Below are positions 11,301 through 23,193 of a DNA stretch of 64,000 nt, piece after piece. The DNA comes from Copromyces sp. CBS 386.78 (lineage: Eukaryota > Ascomycota > Sordariomycetes > Sordariales > Sordariaceae), in the NCBI GenBank assembly GCA_030685235.1, contig MU839141.1:186001-250000 (forward strand), in the 5' to 3' direction. The notes under the pieces were generated by a model. That model was not told the DNA's origin and searched no databases. It saw only the letters and a list, made by a program, of their open reading frames with translations. Each line of letters begins with the position of its first letter. Position 1 is the first letter of the stretch. Both the position numbers and the translations under genes were made by a program.

Positions 11301-14300
11301 TTTTCTTGGTGTCCGCGCTAGCGTTGGAGATCATGCGGCCGATGAACGCCGGAATATATTTGAACTGGAGCCATCTTTGTGCGTCAGCATCGAGGTTGGT
11401 ACCCAACTCCGAGGGTACTTGATCTTGTCCAGGCCCTTCTGTTGGACGAGACTCTCCCATGAAGTTCTTCAGATCGTCATCGGACATATGGAATTTCATA
11501 GTCCGCAAAAGAAGCTCTTGGGACTTCTCATGGACCGTGATTCCCGGGAGGGCGAGAGAGGCGAGCTCGCGCGCGCCGGCATTCAGGTCGCTCGGAACAA
11601 TACCTCTGGATGAAGCACTTAAGCGAACGGCGACATTGCCAGGGGGAAGATGCGCGGCTCTCATGATGTCTAACGGAGACCCAGGCTTCGTGCCTACGGT
11701 AACCTTGGCAAGTTGGGCGCGTTTCGATGAAGCATGAGGGTCATGCCAGGTGCCGCTGATCAGGTGGCGTGCTCCATCAAATCCAACCATGGTAGGGTCG
11801 CACTCGCGAACGACTCCGGAGACGCTCTGGCCGTCCCATGATAGAGTTAAACGCATCTTTGAAAACACGAGAGGCAGAACTCCCTGGACTCCTAGCTTGG
11901 TGAATGTCAAGCTTGAATACCTCAATACAGATGGATTCGCCGGATCATAGTTGTCAGCGGATCGCGAGATCAAATCAGGTTCAAGAGCGTTGAACTGAAA
12001 TACAACGTTTCCTTGCGCGTCGCTAGACATCACGCTGTTGTAGAGCTCCGGAGCGGTTGGCAAAGCGAGATTGAATTTCTTCTGAGATTTGGCGATTAAG
12101 GCATCGCGTAGTTGATCGAGTATGGGGATCCGGCAGACGACGGTCCGAGACTCGTCCACGACGGTGGTGTAAACGTCGAAAAGGGGCACAGGCCGTGTAG
12201 GCGCTGCTTTGCCGTCGACCCATGGATCTGTATCGTAGCTGACGTTGTATCGATCGATCTCGGTATACTTGGGGGCCGGAAGGAAAGGTACAACAGGGGC
12301 CGGAGTGGGCACGGCACCGTCAAGGTGTGCCAACTTCTCTGCCGCGGCCATGCGTGACGGTGTGGAAGCCGGAGCGGCAGCTGTGCCGTCCACATGATCA
12401 CTGTCCTTGCCTTGAAGCGGATGCTTTGGGGCGGTGGGTGAAACCATGTGGCCATCACTGGGGCCATCGCTGGTGGTGTTGTCGAAGGAGCTTTGTTTCG
12501 TCATCGGGTTGGCCACGAAGTGGTAGGCAGTCCCTGCACATGCATCTTCCGAGCTCGGCATATCTTTGTCCGGGCTGTACACTACACTGCCAATACCGGT
12601 GTAGAGATCTGGTAAAAGATGGCAGTATCCATGCTCCCAACATTCGCCGTTCACTTGCCTGCTCCACACGATCCGCCGCCCGCGAAGCTCGGCGTAGGGA
12701 CAATATATTCCGTCAACGAGAAGCACGCCCTGGGATACCTCAAGCGAAGGGAGGTGGACTGTGGGTGAAGAAGCGGACTGCGATGGGTCGTCAAGGGTCA
12801 GAGAGAATCTTCGAACGACGTGTTCTGCGCCGGCGAGCATCCTGACCCCGGGTCTCCTAGAAATTGGCATCTTGGGGGTCCCATCTGCGTTGCTTATCTC
12901 TTGGTGTAAGGCGTCCAGCAGCGTGGTAGCCCCGAAGCGATTGAAAAGTGGCTTGAGCTCCTTGGCTGCAGACAGGATGTGCAGACGTTGCTTGCGATCT
13001 AACTGCAGCAGCAGCTTCGACAGGCTCTTGATGGTGATCTCTGGATAGTTGAGATGAACCAGATACCCATTAGCGTGGTAGCTCCTCTGCCCTTCTCGCA
13101 GATGGACGCCATGGATAGTATCGCAATCGGCGACTTCATGGTGCAGTGTTCTGATCTCAACGGGCTTGTATGTCTTTCCGTCCGTGGTATGAATCAGCGA
13201 ATGGCCGACCATCAGGGTCCCAACCTCAAGCCAGGGATTTTCAAGCTTGGCTTTGACCGGATCAACGGCCCGCAGTCCAGTTGTAGTATGGAAGACGTGC
13301 TGAGAGGTGAAAAAGGGCTGGTCCTCGTTGATTCCCCAGAGCTGCGTGCGAAGTGTTGGGCCGATCCGTACGGATTGCACGACTTGCTCGTCTGAGCAGA
13401 TGCCGTAGACGGGAACTTCGCCACCGCGTGTAAGTACTCGTGTGCCCTCTCGGAGTTCTTCGATATTCATTGGCCCTCCATCCGTCAAGACTTGCGTGCC
13501 GGGACGAAAGCAGCCACTCCCAGATTCCGTGTTGCTGGAATAGTTGTTGGTAACATCGCCTTTGAAGATACCGGAGATCTGATTCTCGTGGATCATCAAG
13601 ACGAGATCTGTGCCGTGGAATGTCAGAGTACCGATCCCGCCTCCTATCTGAGTCTGATTCTCCGCTGCGTGGATGGTAGAACTGAACTCGCTCCTGCCAA
13701 TTTCCCATTCGTTGACGAGCAGCTGAGAATAGGTCTTGAAAGAATTGATAGTGTCTTGCACAACCCACTGCATGGTCTGGTCGGGCATGCTACGCTTGAT
13801 GTTCTGGGCCATGGTGAAACTATCGGTTGCCGGGTTGGCTCCAGGAGCGTAGACCGAAGAGACAGAGCGAATCAAGGAATCAGGAGTAGCACCCGGTTTG
13901 GCCTTCTGAAACTCGCTTCCGGTGACTCCTTCAATCCATTGACCAATGACCACAGACCAGTGGGCGTCATCGTCACCGGGGTTGATATCGATCGACATGT
14001 CGTAACCAGGGCCGTATTTGAGGTATTCATTCACAAACAACAGCGTTGTGGTGTAGTACTTGTTATCCAGAGCACTGTCATGTAGCAAAGCAAGACGCTC
14101 CACAGCTGTTACGACTCACTGCTTAGTCGAAAGCCTAGCAAAGAGGTGCAGCAAGGGCCAGAGTAACTTACTGGGCAAGAGTAAAGTATCCTGAAACCCT
14201 TGAATCAAGTCTTCATCGGTGCGTAGGTCTTCCAGCTTGTTGATGCCATACAAACCCAGATGTCTGCGGTGGTCAGCGATGAAGACATTGAGGGCGTGAG

Positions 14301-14736
14301 GGAAAGACCAACCTGTTGACATGATCGCCATACAGATATGGGATCAGCTTGGCGAGAGAGGCTTGGTACACGGCGGTGGCCGCAGGCTGTCTCCATATTA
14401 GCAACATTCCTTTCGTACTTACAGGTAGGAACTGTCATTGCCTACCACATTCACGTTTGATTGGAATCCCCATTGGTCGGTGATGTTGGACATCTCGAGC
14501 GCCATGGTCGCAACCGCGAGGTCTCGCAAGTATTCGGAGCAGTCAAGGCCGTCAAAGACGGTATCAGTCTGGCCAACATCTTCTGGCTTGTAATAGTCGC
14601 CCAGTCTCTGCATGGCGCTCGTTTTGCTGATGGCCTGCTTGACCCGTTTGACGTAGTGTACATGATCAAATTCCGGGGCTGCCTGCAGGGCCTCAAAGAG
14701 GGCTTCGACGTGGGGGCTTGGTGTTGGAGTTGCCAT
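8399..14736 (-). CDS. Very large Hint-domain protein with C-terminal membrane helices
   Basis: Seven exons: 14736-14446, 14386-14313, 14263-14172, 14105-11029, 10944-10517, 10386-10176 and 10066-8399. They sum to 5,841 bases, an exact 1,947 codons. The first junction is the least certain, because a GTAAGT at 14427 competes. Exon 4 holds a Hint domain from Cys at 13512 to Asn at 13048. It starts CFRPGTQVL, has the block-B TxxH (TSQH) and ends YHANGYLVHLN. In hedgehog proteins and inteins these residues drive self-cleavage or splicing. Here the residue after the last Asn is Tyr, not Cys/Ser/Thr, so splicing is unlikely but N-terminal thioester chemistry is possible. About 1,000 unrecognised residues follow. 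Hydrophobic segments lie at about 10190-10020 and 9480-9170, then a Pro-rich tail. Intron 10945-11028 is 84 bp and in frame, so a naive frame reads through it. The overall function is unknown. Confidence 0.8.
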
Positions 14737-15498
14737 ATCTGAACAGGCTTGACGTGAGTCAATAGAGGTATGTGATGTTGAAGTTCACTTGACTGTAGTA
14801 GTGATTGTCATAAACGATTGCGTCGGCGGGCAGTGAACAGATATAGCCTGCACAAGTTGTGGCTGCTTCTTCTTGAGAGAAAGTCCCGGCTCAGATACTG
14901 ACCGTGACGTGCAAATGATGCTGTAATTGGGTACTTTAGCTTGTCGAAGAAGTGGTGGAATTATACGGAAGTCACGACCGAAGTGTCCGCGGAGCACCGA
15001 AGAGCAAAGTGGGGTAAGGAAAGAGCCACTCGACTACATTAACTCCTACCTTTGGTGAAAATCGGAAAGGGCTACCTGACTGCCGGTGTCTATCCCCGCA
15101 GCGTCTGACGAGCCGGATGCAGCATAGCTTGCTCATGTGAGGGGTAGAGCTGCGTGCTGACAGTTCGTATTGTATAAACTGAGATATCGATGACGCAACT
15201 CGCTCGTTGAGGCTGGCTGAAGAGAGTTTGAGTGGTTGAGCGGTTGAACGTGTCACTTTTCAGCTCAGGTAACTGCGATGCAACTACTACAGCCCGATTT
15301 GATCCAGGCGCTCTCGTGACCACCCTGTGCAAGTACGTCGTCCAACAGACTCTTCCACTCTTGTATGTCCTCGATGTGAGTTGATCAGAACTTCTCACGA
15401 ACTGCATCATCTTGTTGTCCGGCTCTGACGTTTCACTCTTCCCGCCAGGCACAATCGTGAACTCATCAGCTTCCCTTGGAGCCCGGACGTGGTCAACT
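14737..15498. promoter_or_regulatory. Shared upstream region of two divergent genes
   Basis: These 762 bp separate the starts of the Hint-domain gene (minus) and the glycine-rich gene (plus). No other gene fits. It should hold both promoters, so co-regulation is plausible. I cannot name a specific binding site. Confidence 0.5.
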
Positions 15499-17130
15499 AT
15501 GGCTTCTGGGAGAGAAAGCAGCTCTGTCGAGGGCTTGAAGCCAGCAACACTTTCAGACACTTCGCCCAAGCTCTTCGAAGAGACCATACAAAATGCCACC
15601 GCCACCTACCACATTGCTTACAGAGCCGCGACACTGATTCCCGCATCCAAGGCAGCGACCACAATAGCTTACGCCAGTTCTACCGTCTCTTCCGTCCGCG
15701 TGGTAGTCAAAGATGGTCGTACAGCGCCGAAAAACATTGTCATTCACGCCGAGGACCTATACATCTACGCTGGAACAGATTTCGATTTCAGAGGGAAGAC
15801 CGTGACCATCAATGCTAATCGAATTTTCTGCGTTCCCGCTATGTTGCCGCCGCCTGCACCGATGTCTCTTCCACAACTTGGGCCGGCGCTTCCGCCATCG
15901 ACTGGCATATCTTCAAAGGCAGTGGCTTCAGCTACAGCCTCAGTTTCAGCTCTAGGCACACAACCAAATCACACTCTCCAACTTGCACATGGCCCAGCGG
16001 TCACGGTACCCATCATCACCATCAATATCTCTGGCCGTGATTCTGCTGTCCGTCGTTGGCCAGCTGCGGCTCCTGGCACTCCTGGAATCGATTTTGGACT
16101 GCTCTGGCGGGAGCCGCAATGGATTATCGCTCGCCCGACTGACTTTGTGCCTCCACCCGCTGGCGTGCCCTGGGGCTCGCCTGGGGGCCCCGGCGCTGAC
16201 GGAATACATGGCAACAACGGCCTTCCAGGTGGGCAGTTGACCCTAAAGGCTGGACAGCTGCTCTCGCTGCTTGACCAAAATGACACGCCTGATTCACCGG
16301 CGGGTCCAGCTACAGGAGGAAGATGCACATTATTCATCGACAATGCCGGCGGCAAAGGGTCCATTGGCCAGCAAGGAGGACAAGGCGGGAAGGGTGGCAG
16401 TCTGATACTTCCTTACCCGCCCACGTCCATCAAAGCACCACAAAATCCTCCGAATAACTCGGCCACGTATGTCGGTGCCGGGGGCAATGCTGGCCGTGGT
16501 GGCGACGCCGGAAAATGGGGTGCTCTAGGAATAACGAAGGTGTACATCTCCCAGAGACCGCCGGCGGTTGGACCTGGGAAGAAGCCCACCACTTCGACAG
16601 CAGCAGATTCCGAAGGACTCAATATCGGGACCCCTCAATTCATGATCCCTCGTATCGCCCAAGGTGGACTGCCAGGCACATATGGTACCCGTGGGACGGT
16701 TGTTGGAGCCTCTGCATACGGGATGAATGATGGCGACCCAGCATTGGGTGTTTGGCCGGCCGCTCACGGTGCATCCGCTGACGCCGGAGCAAATGCTAGA
16801 GAACCTAGTCGCCGTGGTGCATTCGACACGATTTCCGCCGTCGAAGCTGCGCAAATCATTGAGCCGGCGTATCTAGCAATGGTAGTGAGTCGGTTACAGG
16901 CGGAATGGCCTATCGTTTCGGCCAGTCCGTCGACCGCAGGTTCTGCCACCAGCAATGGTCTCTTGAGACAAAGAGCCGACTTCGTGACAAGTGTAACCTG
17001 GTTGGCTGGGGAGCTAGGTATGGTGAGGAAGGCAAACAGAAAGTTTACTGGGCAGGATGAAGGGTTGATCCAACAAGTCGAGAGCGCCGTTAGTAACTTT
17101 CAAAAGAAGACGAGCCACTGGTCCCTTTAG
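15499..17130 (+). CDS. Glycine-rich, collagen-like protein of unknown function
   Basis: Single exon, 543 residues from the ATG at 15499; the open frame reaches further 5' but without ATG. The N-terminal 130 residues include a beta-type segment (NIVIHAEDLYIYAG, FDFRGKTVTINAN) of the kind seen in beta-helix or fibre proteins. The centre, about residues 190-430, is rich in Gly-X-X and GG repeats (GSPGGPGADGIHGNNGLPGG, GGQGGKGG, GGNAGRGGDAG). The last 110 residues are helical and charged. There is no signal peptide or membrane helix. It is divergent from the Hint-domain gene. I do not recognise the family. A surface, fibre or scaffold role is a guess from composition. Confidence 0.75.
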   Translation: MASGRESSSVEGLKPATLSDTSPKLFEETIQNATATYHIAYRAATLIPASKAATTIAYASSTVSSVRVVVKDGRTAPKNIVIHAEDLYIYAGTDFDFRGKTVTINANRIFCVPAMLPPPAPMSLPQLGPALPPSTGISSKAVASATASVSALGTQPNHTLQLAHGPAVTVPIITINISGRDSAVRRWPAAAPGTPGIDFGLLWREPQWIIARPTDFVPPPAGVPWGSPGGPGADGIHGNNGLPGGQLTLKAGQLLSLLDQNDTPDSPAGPATGGRCTLFIDNAGGKGSIGQQGGQGGKGGSLILPYPPTSIKAPQNPPNNSATYVGAGGNAGRGGDAGKWGALGITKVYISQRPPAVGPGKKPTTSTAADSEGLNIGTPQFMIPRIAQGGLPGTYGTRGTVVGASAYGMNDGDPALGVWPAAHGASADAGANAREPSRRGAFDTISAVEAAQIIEPAYLAMVVSRLQAEWPIVSASPSTAGSATSNGLLRQRADFVTSVTWLAGELGMVRKANRKFTGQDEGLIQQVESAVSNFQKKTSHWSL

Positions 17131-17920
17131 GTACCTAGAAGTACCTAGAGAGGGTTACGCTTTGTCATCTCCCACCACCTTCGTACCTTTCACCTTCTTC
17201 CTTTTGTTTCCCATCTTTAGTAGGTTCGTACGTATAGAGATTATTATGGACAAGATTGTTATGATTAATGAAGAGCATAATGTGCTAATATGCCGAATGT
17301 GCGACAATGTTGTTCGTCCCGACTACAACGGCACTGGGCATAGAGGGTCACTTCCGCACTCATCAAGTCAAAGTTGTTTAATCAGAACGACTATAGCCAA
17401 ATGGCACATAGTCCAGGTCGTAACATCTAGCGCAATATACCTGACATCAGATCAGATCTGATTACCGGCTGCGGTTGTCATCGTACGTCCCCTCGAGCGT
17501 GCCACCTTTTATCGACAGTAGGACGAACGTCCCAGCACGGCTGTACACATGTTTTGAAACTCGGCATCAGATCCTCACAAACGGTCGGGCAGCCTAGGTA
17601 ATCACCTGCTACAGCCAGTCGCGGTGCACTGGTAAAGTGGGGGCAATCTACGACCTCCGAGGACCGTGCCATGACGACCCCTAAGGGGAGGAGGCTGTCT
17701 GACACAAGGGAGTCTGGGAACTGCTAAGCAACATCTATTATGTCTCTTCATCATGTCACTTGAGTAGGTCCGCAAGGAAACGGATCATGCCGTGTCTTAT
17801 TTTATTAACGAGAGTAAATGTCACATGTAGAACAACCATATCTTGCAACTTTCATTACCATGTGTGGGGCCTTCTGGACTGCTTTGCTACATCATTCCTC
17901 GTATAGAATGCGAGCGAGCC
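17131..17920. other. Intergenic between convergent genes
   Basis: 3' flanks of the glycine-rich gene and of the esterase-protease gene. Two near copies of a TACCTAGA-type motif sit just after the stop at 17130. No gene recognised. Confidence 0.45.
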
Positions 17921-20900
17921 TCAATAGATCCTGTCCCCGCAGCCCGGAAAATTGAAGTTGAGAGGCGCCGCGTCTTCATCACCGCCAATCTGATAGTTGT
18001 CCAAGCTTGTCGTGGAGAGATTGGCGGGTGCATCCTGCGGTTCTAGGCCGTTCTTGGAGTTGACTGGTGCGTAACGGGGTTTCTTGCGGCCTACCCTGGG
18101 CTGGGCCGGATACTGGCCAATCTTCGATTGGACATACTTGGCCATGGCAAACCAGGCGTAGCTGTCGGCGTTGCGTTGTGTGTAGTACCCCAAGTCCTGA
18201 GGATCGGGATCGACCCAGTTCCTCAAGATGCGACAGTACTCGGGCCCATAGCAGGGGCGATCGACCCGGGCTCCGTTCTCATTAATAGTTATTTGGAGGT
18301 CCCAGATATATGGGATGTTGCTCTTCGGGTCATTCTTGCCGGTGGGATCGGTTCCGACAAAATAGTCGAGATGGGTGAGTTCGTGCAAGAAGACGCGTGC
18401 CGTGTTGTCGTACTCGGACAGGTCCGTTTTCTTCGCAGATCTGGCCCCGTTCTCGACAGTGACTGACAGATCATGCAATTTGAAGAAGTCGTTGCAGAAT
18501 GTGATGCGGCTATATCTCCCGGTTGGGTCGCTGAAAGCCTGTAGCGTCTCGGTTTTATTCGCAGGTGGTCGCTGACCGTTAGGACACTTGCCATCGTTGG
18601 GGGCAGCGTCTTTGCAGAAGTTCTCCGGGTCGGAGCTACCCTTTCCTAGCTCGCCATCGCTGCACCGGACCTGTCCACACGTCGCATTAGCATTTGGTCA
18701 CAGTTAACCTTGTGCTGCTGCTGCTGGAAGACTACTCACCTCGATCCATAGGTACCGCCAATAGTTACCTGGTCCGACAAAGATAGGAAACGGGTATGAC
18801 CAAACCTGCTCTATCGCTGCGAAGATTCCTGTTTGGGTGTCAGTGTCTGTTATTACCTACCTACGTACGAGTCAAGCTTGGGGCATCTGTGGGACGTGCT
18901 CTGAATCTCTGAGCGCGTGTCGTCAGGGATTTTGAAGTTCGGGTCCGTATATATATTGGGGCACCAGAAATCGGTGGCAGCCTCAGCGGTCCAGTCGATA
19001 TTCCTGTAGACGCCCTCCTGACTAGCCAGTGTGTTCATGTCACGGAAGGCCTGTTGAATGTTATTTTGTTGGGCCGCCGCCACCTGGTAAGGTTGGCTGG
19101 CACTTGGCCCACTTTCACTTCCAGACCACACCAGTATTTTGTCCTTCTTTCTTTCTCTTCCCGTAGCGCTTTCTTTCGTCATCATCCACAATATCATCAC
19201 TTCTTTGATTCAGCCTATCGCTTCCCACATATTTACGCGGGCTGTTGTGCAGCCCTTCCAGCCGTACAGACGTGTCCCTCGAAGGTTCTCTATTGTTATA
19301 TTACTGCCATCGGGGTTTTTGACCGGGGGGTACGGAGGGAAAGGATCATTCGAAAAGTCGGGCGCATAGTCCCAGATGCTTGGACCGGTGCCTTCTCCGG
19401 GCGGCGTCGGCAGCATGGGATCAACCGGTGTGGGGTAGTCATCCTCGCCCTCGCCGGCCATTGATGCCGAGCATTCGTTGAACCAGGTGTTGGCCAGGCC
19501 CGTGCCCGGATAGACGTCGTGGTAGTCGGCACGACTAAAGTTGCCGAGCTTGGGGAAGTGGATGTTCTGGCCGCGGCCGTGGCCATCGAAGCGGATTCCC
19601 TGGTCAATCCAAGTCATACTGCTGCCTGCTGCTGGGATAAAGCCCCCATTCTTCCACACGCGGGCCCCTGCCGCAAACTTGTCGACCCATAGCAGGTCCA
19701 CGAGGCCATCACCGGTAACCTAGGTAGTTACGCCGTCATGCTGTCAGCCAGGGGCCGATCAAATCTGACACCGCGGTGGGATATAGGGCGTTGGGACTTA
19801 CATCAGCCCACTTGAAGTTGGCTCTGTCAAGCCTCTCTACCGGGGCGAACTTGATCTGGTCCTTATATATCAAGCCGGTGGCCTTGTTCAGATGGGCAAC
19901 GGTTCGTGCGTCTTTCTCCATGCAAAGATAGTCAACGCGCTTGTCGCCGTCCAGGTCTGCAAACCTCAGGCCCTGGTCGTACAGACCCCAGCCCCAACCC
20001 TCTGTGCACAAATGAGAGCTGCTGCCAGTGTCAACTGCCCACCTCGGGTCCTCAAAGGTTGGTGACTTGTCTCCTTGCTTGTACTTGTTGCGCCACCACT
20101 CGACACGCCCAGTGTGCCTCTCTACGGCAAGGATATCGCAGAGACCGTCACCATCCCAGTCACCCTAGAGTAGGTAGTGATTACCCGTGTGAGCGCCATC
20201 ATTCTTGCGGGGGTCAGTCAGTGGAGAATCACTCACAAAGTGGATGCTCTTCCTAGGTCTCTGGACGTCAATGATCACTCCGTGCTGTCCCCAGTTGGGT
20301 GGCGACTGGATGTTCTCGAACAGGGTGATCTCCCCGGTAGATAACACCCAGAGATAATCTTTGCGCGCGTGGTTCCAGCTTCAGTTCGCGTCCAGCACAT
20401 GAATAGGGCAGCATTGAGGGATGCACGTACCATCGTGGCCTCTTCCGAACATATCGCAGTAGAACACACCGTCCCCTTTCCGCTTCGTCCCGCCAGAACC
20501 ATGATTTGGATATTCGTCAAAAGCTATAACTTTGCTCTCCAGCTCCGAATCGAGGTGTTCTCTTATGATGATTCTGTCGGCCCGTCACTGCCCTCGACTC
20601 GGCCAAACATGACCTGTTTCGGGGTTGTGACATGCTCAACTGCGGGATGCTCCGTCGTTGCCCTCACCCAGTGAGGCCGTAGACCCTTGCCGTCCTCATC
20701 AAAGGTTCCTCGCTGGTTGATGAAGATCTTGGTAGAGCCGTCTTTGTAGACGTACACCCAGTCGGACCTGTGATCACCGTTAATGTCGACAAGACGAACC
20801 CCGTCGACTCCCTCGCTCTCATGCTGAGCGTAAAACGTAGGCTCGCCACCCACCAAGCTTTGCCAATAACCCCCGTCCGCCTCTGTGGGAGTGTCACCAA

Positions 20901-22459
20901 CGCCGCCATTGCGCCAGCAATATATATCACCGCTAAGGTCAATGCAACAGTAATCCAAGCGACCGTCTCCGTCCATGTCGCCGAGACGGACCCGGTCTTG
21001 GGCGCACCACGGCTCGGCCACTCGTATCAGGCCTCCGTTGGCCGCAGTCTCGAACCTGGGGGGATTGCCGCCTCGATTCAGCGCCACATACATGTTTCCT
21101 GGCAAGTTGATGCAAATGAAGTCGTCGAGACCATCGCCATTGACATCGCCCCAGCGGATTCCCCGCGCCAGGCACTCCAAGCCGGGGTCGAACTTGAGCA
21201 GGCCGCTGGTCTGGGAAAAGGCGCCGGCAACGTTGAGGAGCATGAAACAAGGTCCGGGGACCTGTCCAGGCCCCGTGTCGGTGCACCACACCAGCTCGTC
21301 TCTTTCGCCGCCCGGATCGACGTTGTTGACATTGACCAGCTGAGCAAACGCAAACGAACCTGTCGCGGAGTCGATTGGAGCCGGGAACACTACAGTGCCC
21401 GTGTCCAGAAACTTGGGGGATCCGTCGGCGTGATTGTACGTTCCGTCGTCGGCACCAAATCCTTGCTGAGTCTTGACGGGACCACGCAGCCCTGCCCCAC
21501 GAACGACATCGCACGTAGTAGAGCCGGTGGTGCCCGCCGCAGAACCGTCGTCGGGGATCCCCGTATCGGTAGGCTTGGACAGGAAGCCCTGGGTCTCTGC
21601 CTTGAGAATGGCCTGGTCCCATACGGCCGCCAGCTTGGCGGCTCCTCTCTCGTTGGGGTGGATGTTGTCGAAGTAGTCCGTCTGGAGATCGAGAAAGCCG
21701 TCGTTGAACTCGGCCAAGACGATTTTCCGGCCCGCCGCGGCGAATTCTTGGAACAGTGCGCGATATTGCGTGTTGATGCTGTTCACGTTGTCGTTATACC
21801 CATCCTTGCGCGGTAGAAGGGTCGATAGGACGATGGTAACATTTCCGATCTTGTCGAAGAGATGGTTCAGGACGCCTCTCATGCGCTCCCCTGTGCTTGC
21901 AACGACCTGAAATAGGTCAGTGAGGGTTCAGGGGGACGGTGTCTTTGGAAGTGGGAGTGGTTAATACCTGGTGGTTAGTGCCAGTATCTGCGTCATTCGT
22001 GCCACAATTAATCAATACGACGTTAGGCTGCCGGTATATAGTGTTGTCCGCCACCTTGGTCATCTGGTCGACTACGTATCCCTTGTGCCCTTCGTGCTGA
22101 CGGTTGTGAAATTTGACCGGGTCGCCGTCTGTCAGGCTGCCAACCATGTTGACTGGCCAGCCACGCCATCTCAGCTGGTCTCTGAGAGGTTTGCGGTAGC
22201 CGTTTTGAGGGTTGGTGCCGTATCCCGCCGTAATGGATGCTCCTAGGGGCATTATTCGAAGCAGAAATGGCTTGGATGATGTCTGGCGTCGAGTGATGGG
22301 TGGAGGGTCTGGGTCGTCGACGCTGAAACGGAAGTGCAGTGGGTGCGGGTCGGAGTCACTGACATTGTAGGGGGCGGCAGAGACGGACAACGACAGAAGG
22401 AGCAGCAAAAGCAAGGAGGCCCAGACGCCGAGACGTGAAAAGACGTCTCTGCGCGCCAT
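17921..22459 (-). CDS. Secreted SGNH esterase / FG-GAP (VCBS) repeats / aspzincin-type protease fusion
   Basis: The start is ATG 22459, followed by a signal peptide (RRDVF...LLLLLLLSLSVSA). Domain 1 is an SGNH/GDSL hydrolase: GASITAGYG (block I Ser), GTNDA (block III) and HPNERGA (block V His). Domain 2 is a run of FG-GAP/VCBS repeats (GDVNGDGLDD, GDMDGDGRLDY, VDINGDHRSDW, GDWDGDGLCD, ADLDGDKRVDY). Domain 3 has HELTH followed by GTD and NADSYAWFA, the aspzincin (M35) zinc-protease pattern. Introns I can place are 21907-21967, 20359-20430, 20165-20236, 19720-19801, 19084-19236 and 18671-18739, plus one uncertain near 18820-18870. About 1,300 residues. One problem: near 20575-20600 the frame before (FGRVEGSDG) and after (IIIREHL) joins only if one base is added, so this copy may be frameshifted. 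It could also be two genes, but no terminator or new start is visible. Confidence 0.75.
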
Positions 22460-23193
22460 CGTGGGCAAGGAGCAAACGCGATGCAGTTAGAGAAGGAGTA
22501 GAGAAGCCGGTTTGGCGGAGGTTCGTAACTGGCCGTTATTAGTTTCTCTCTCCTTTCCAGCGAAACATCACCGGGAAGTGAGGCATATATACCTGTTGAC
22601 AAGACGCTGCCATCAACACAGCCGGCAGGCTTATAGGGGCTGGGTTACTTTGCTTAGACTTTTCAAAGAGATCCATCATGTTTACTTGATGCGACGGTTT
22701 CTGTACATCATGTCCTGAAGGAGGCATATTGTATCCGTTAGCTTGATCAGTTGATAGTTCGGTTCCTATATGTAAGTACCGTACCTAATATGGCCACTCT
22801 TTGGGCATGGCGTACGATAAATGGGGGCACATATTGTCCCAATTCGGCATAATAGTCCTCTGGTAGTCTCCCTCGAGCTCTGCGAGATTCTGAAGCCGGT
22901 GTTCGATACGAGAAGCACTGTCCTAAACGCAGTCAGGCTTATGTCAGATTGTCCACGTGTGTTTGAACATTCCAATAGTGTCGGTGTGATATGTCTATCA
23001 GCTGCGCAGGGTGAAAGCAACGTTGACTTCCAGCCGGAAAGTCGATGGTCGAGTGAGGACTGGAACCGGGACACCGGCTGGCGGTTAGAGAGGGAGCCGG
23101 GGTCGAAGGAGTATGCCCCACGCCTGACATTCTTTTTTCGAGCTGCACATTGAGACAGAGATGGCTACAGTTAACGCCCCAGATACCATACAA
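22460..23193. promoter_or_regulatory. Upstream region of the esterase-protease gene
   Basis: 734 bp between two minus-strand genes. It holds the 3' flank of the small unknown gene and the promoter of the esterase fusion. No gene or clear repeat seen. Confidence 0.4.

Noticed and set aside
19200..19212. TGA at 19210-19212 as a nonsense mutation in the protease part
   Set aside because: It falls inside the 153-bp intron 19084-19236, which has a proper donor and acceptor and keeps the frame.
20770..21816. 348-codon plus frame
   Set aside because: Antisense to the FG-GAP repeats of the esterase-protease gene, whose repeats give the wording; no independent motif or context.
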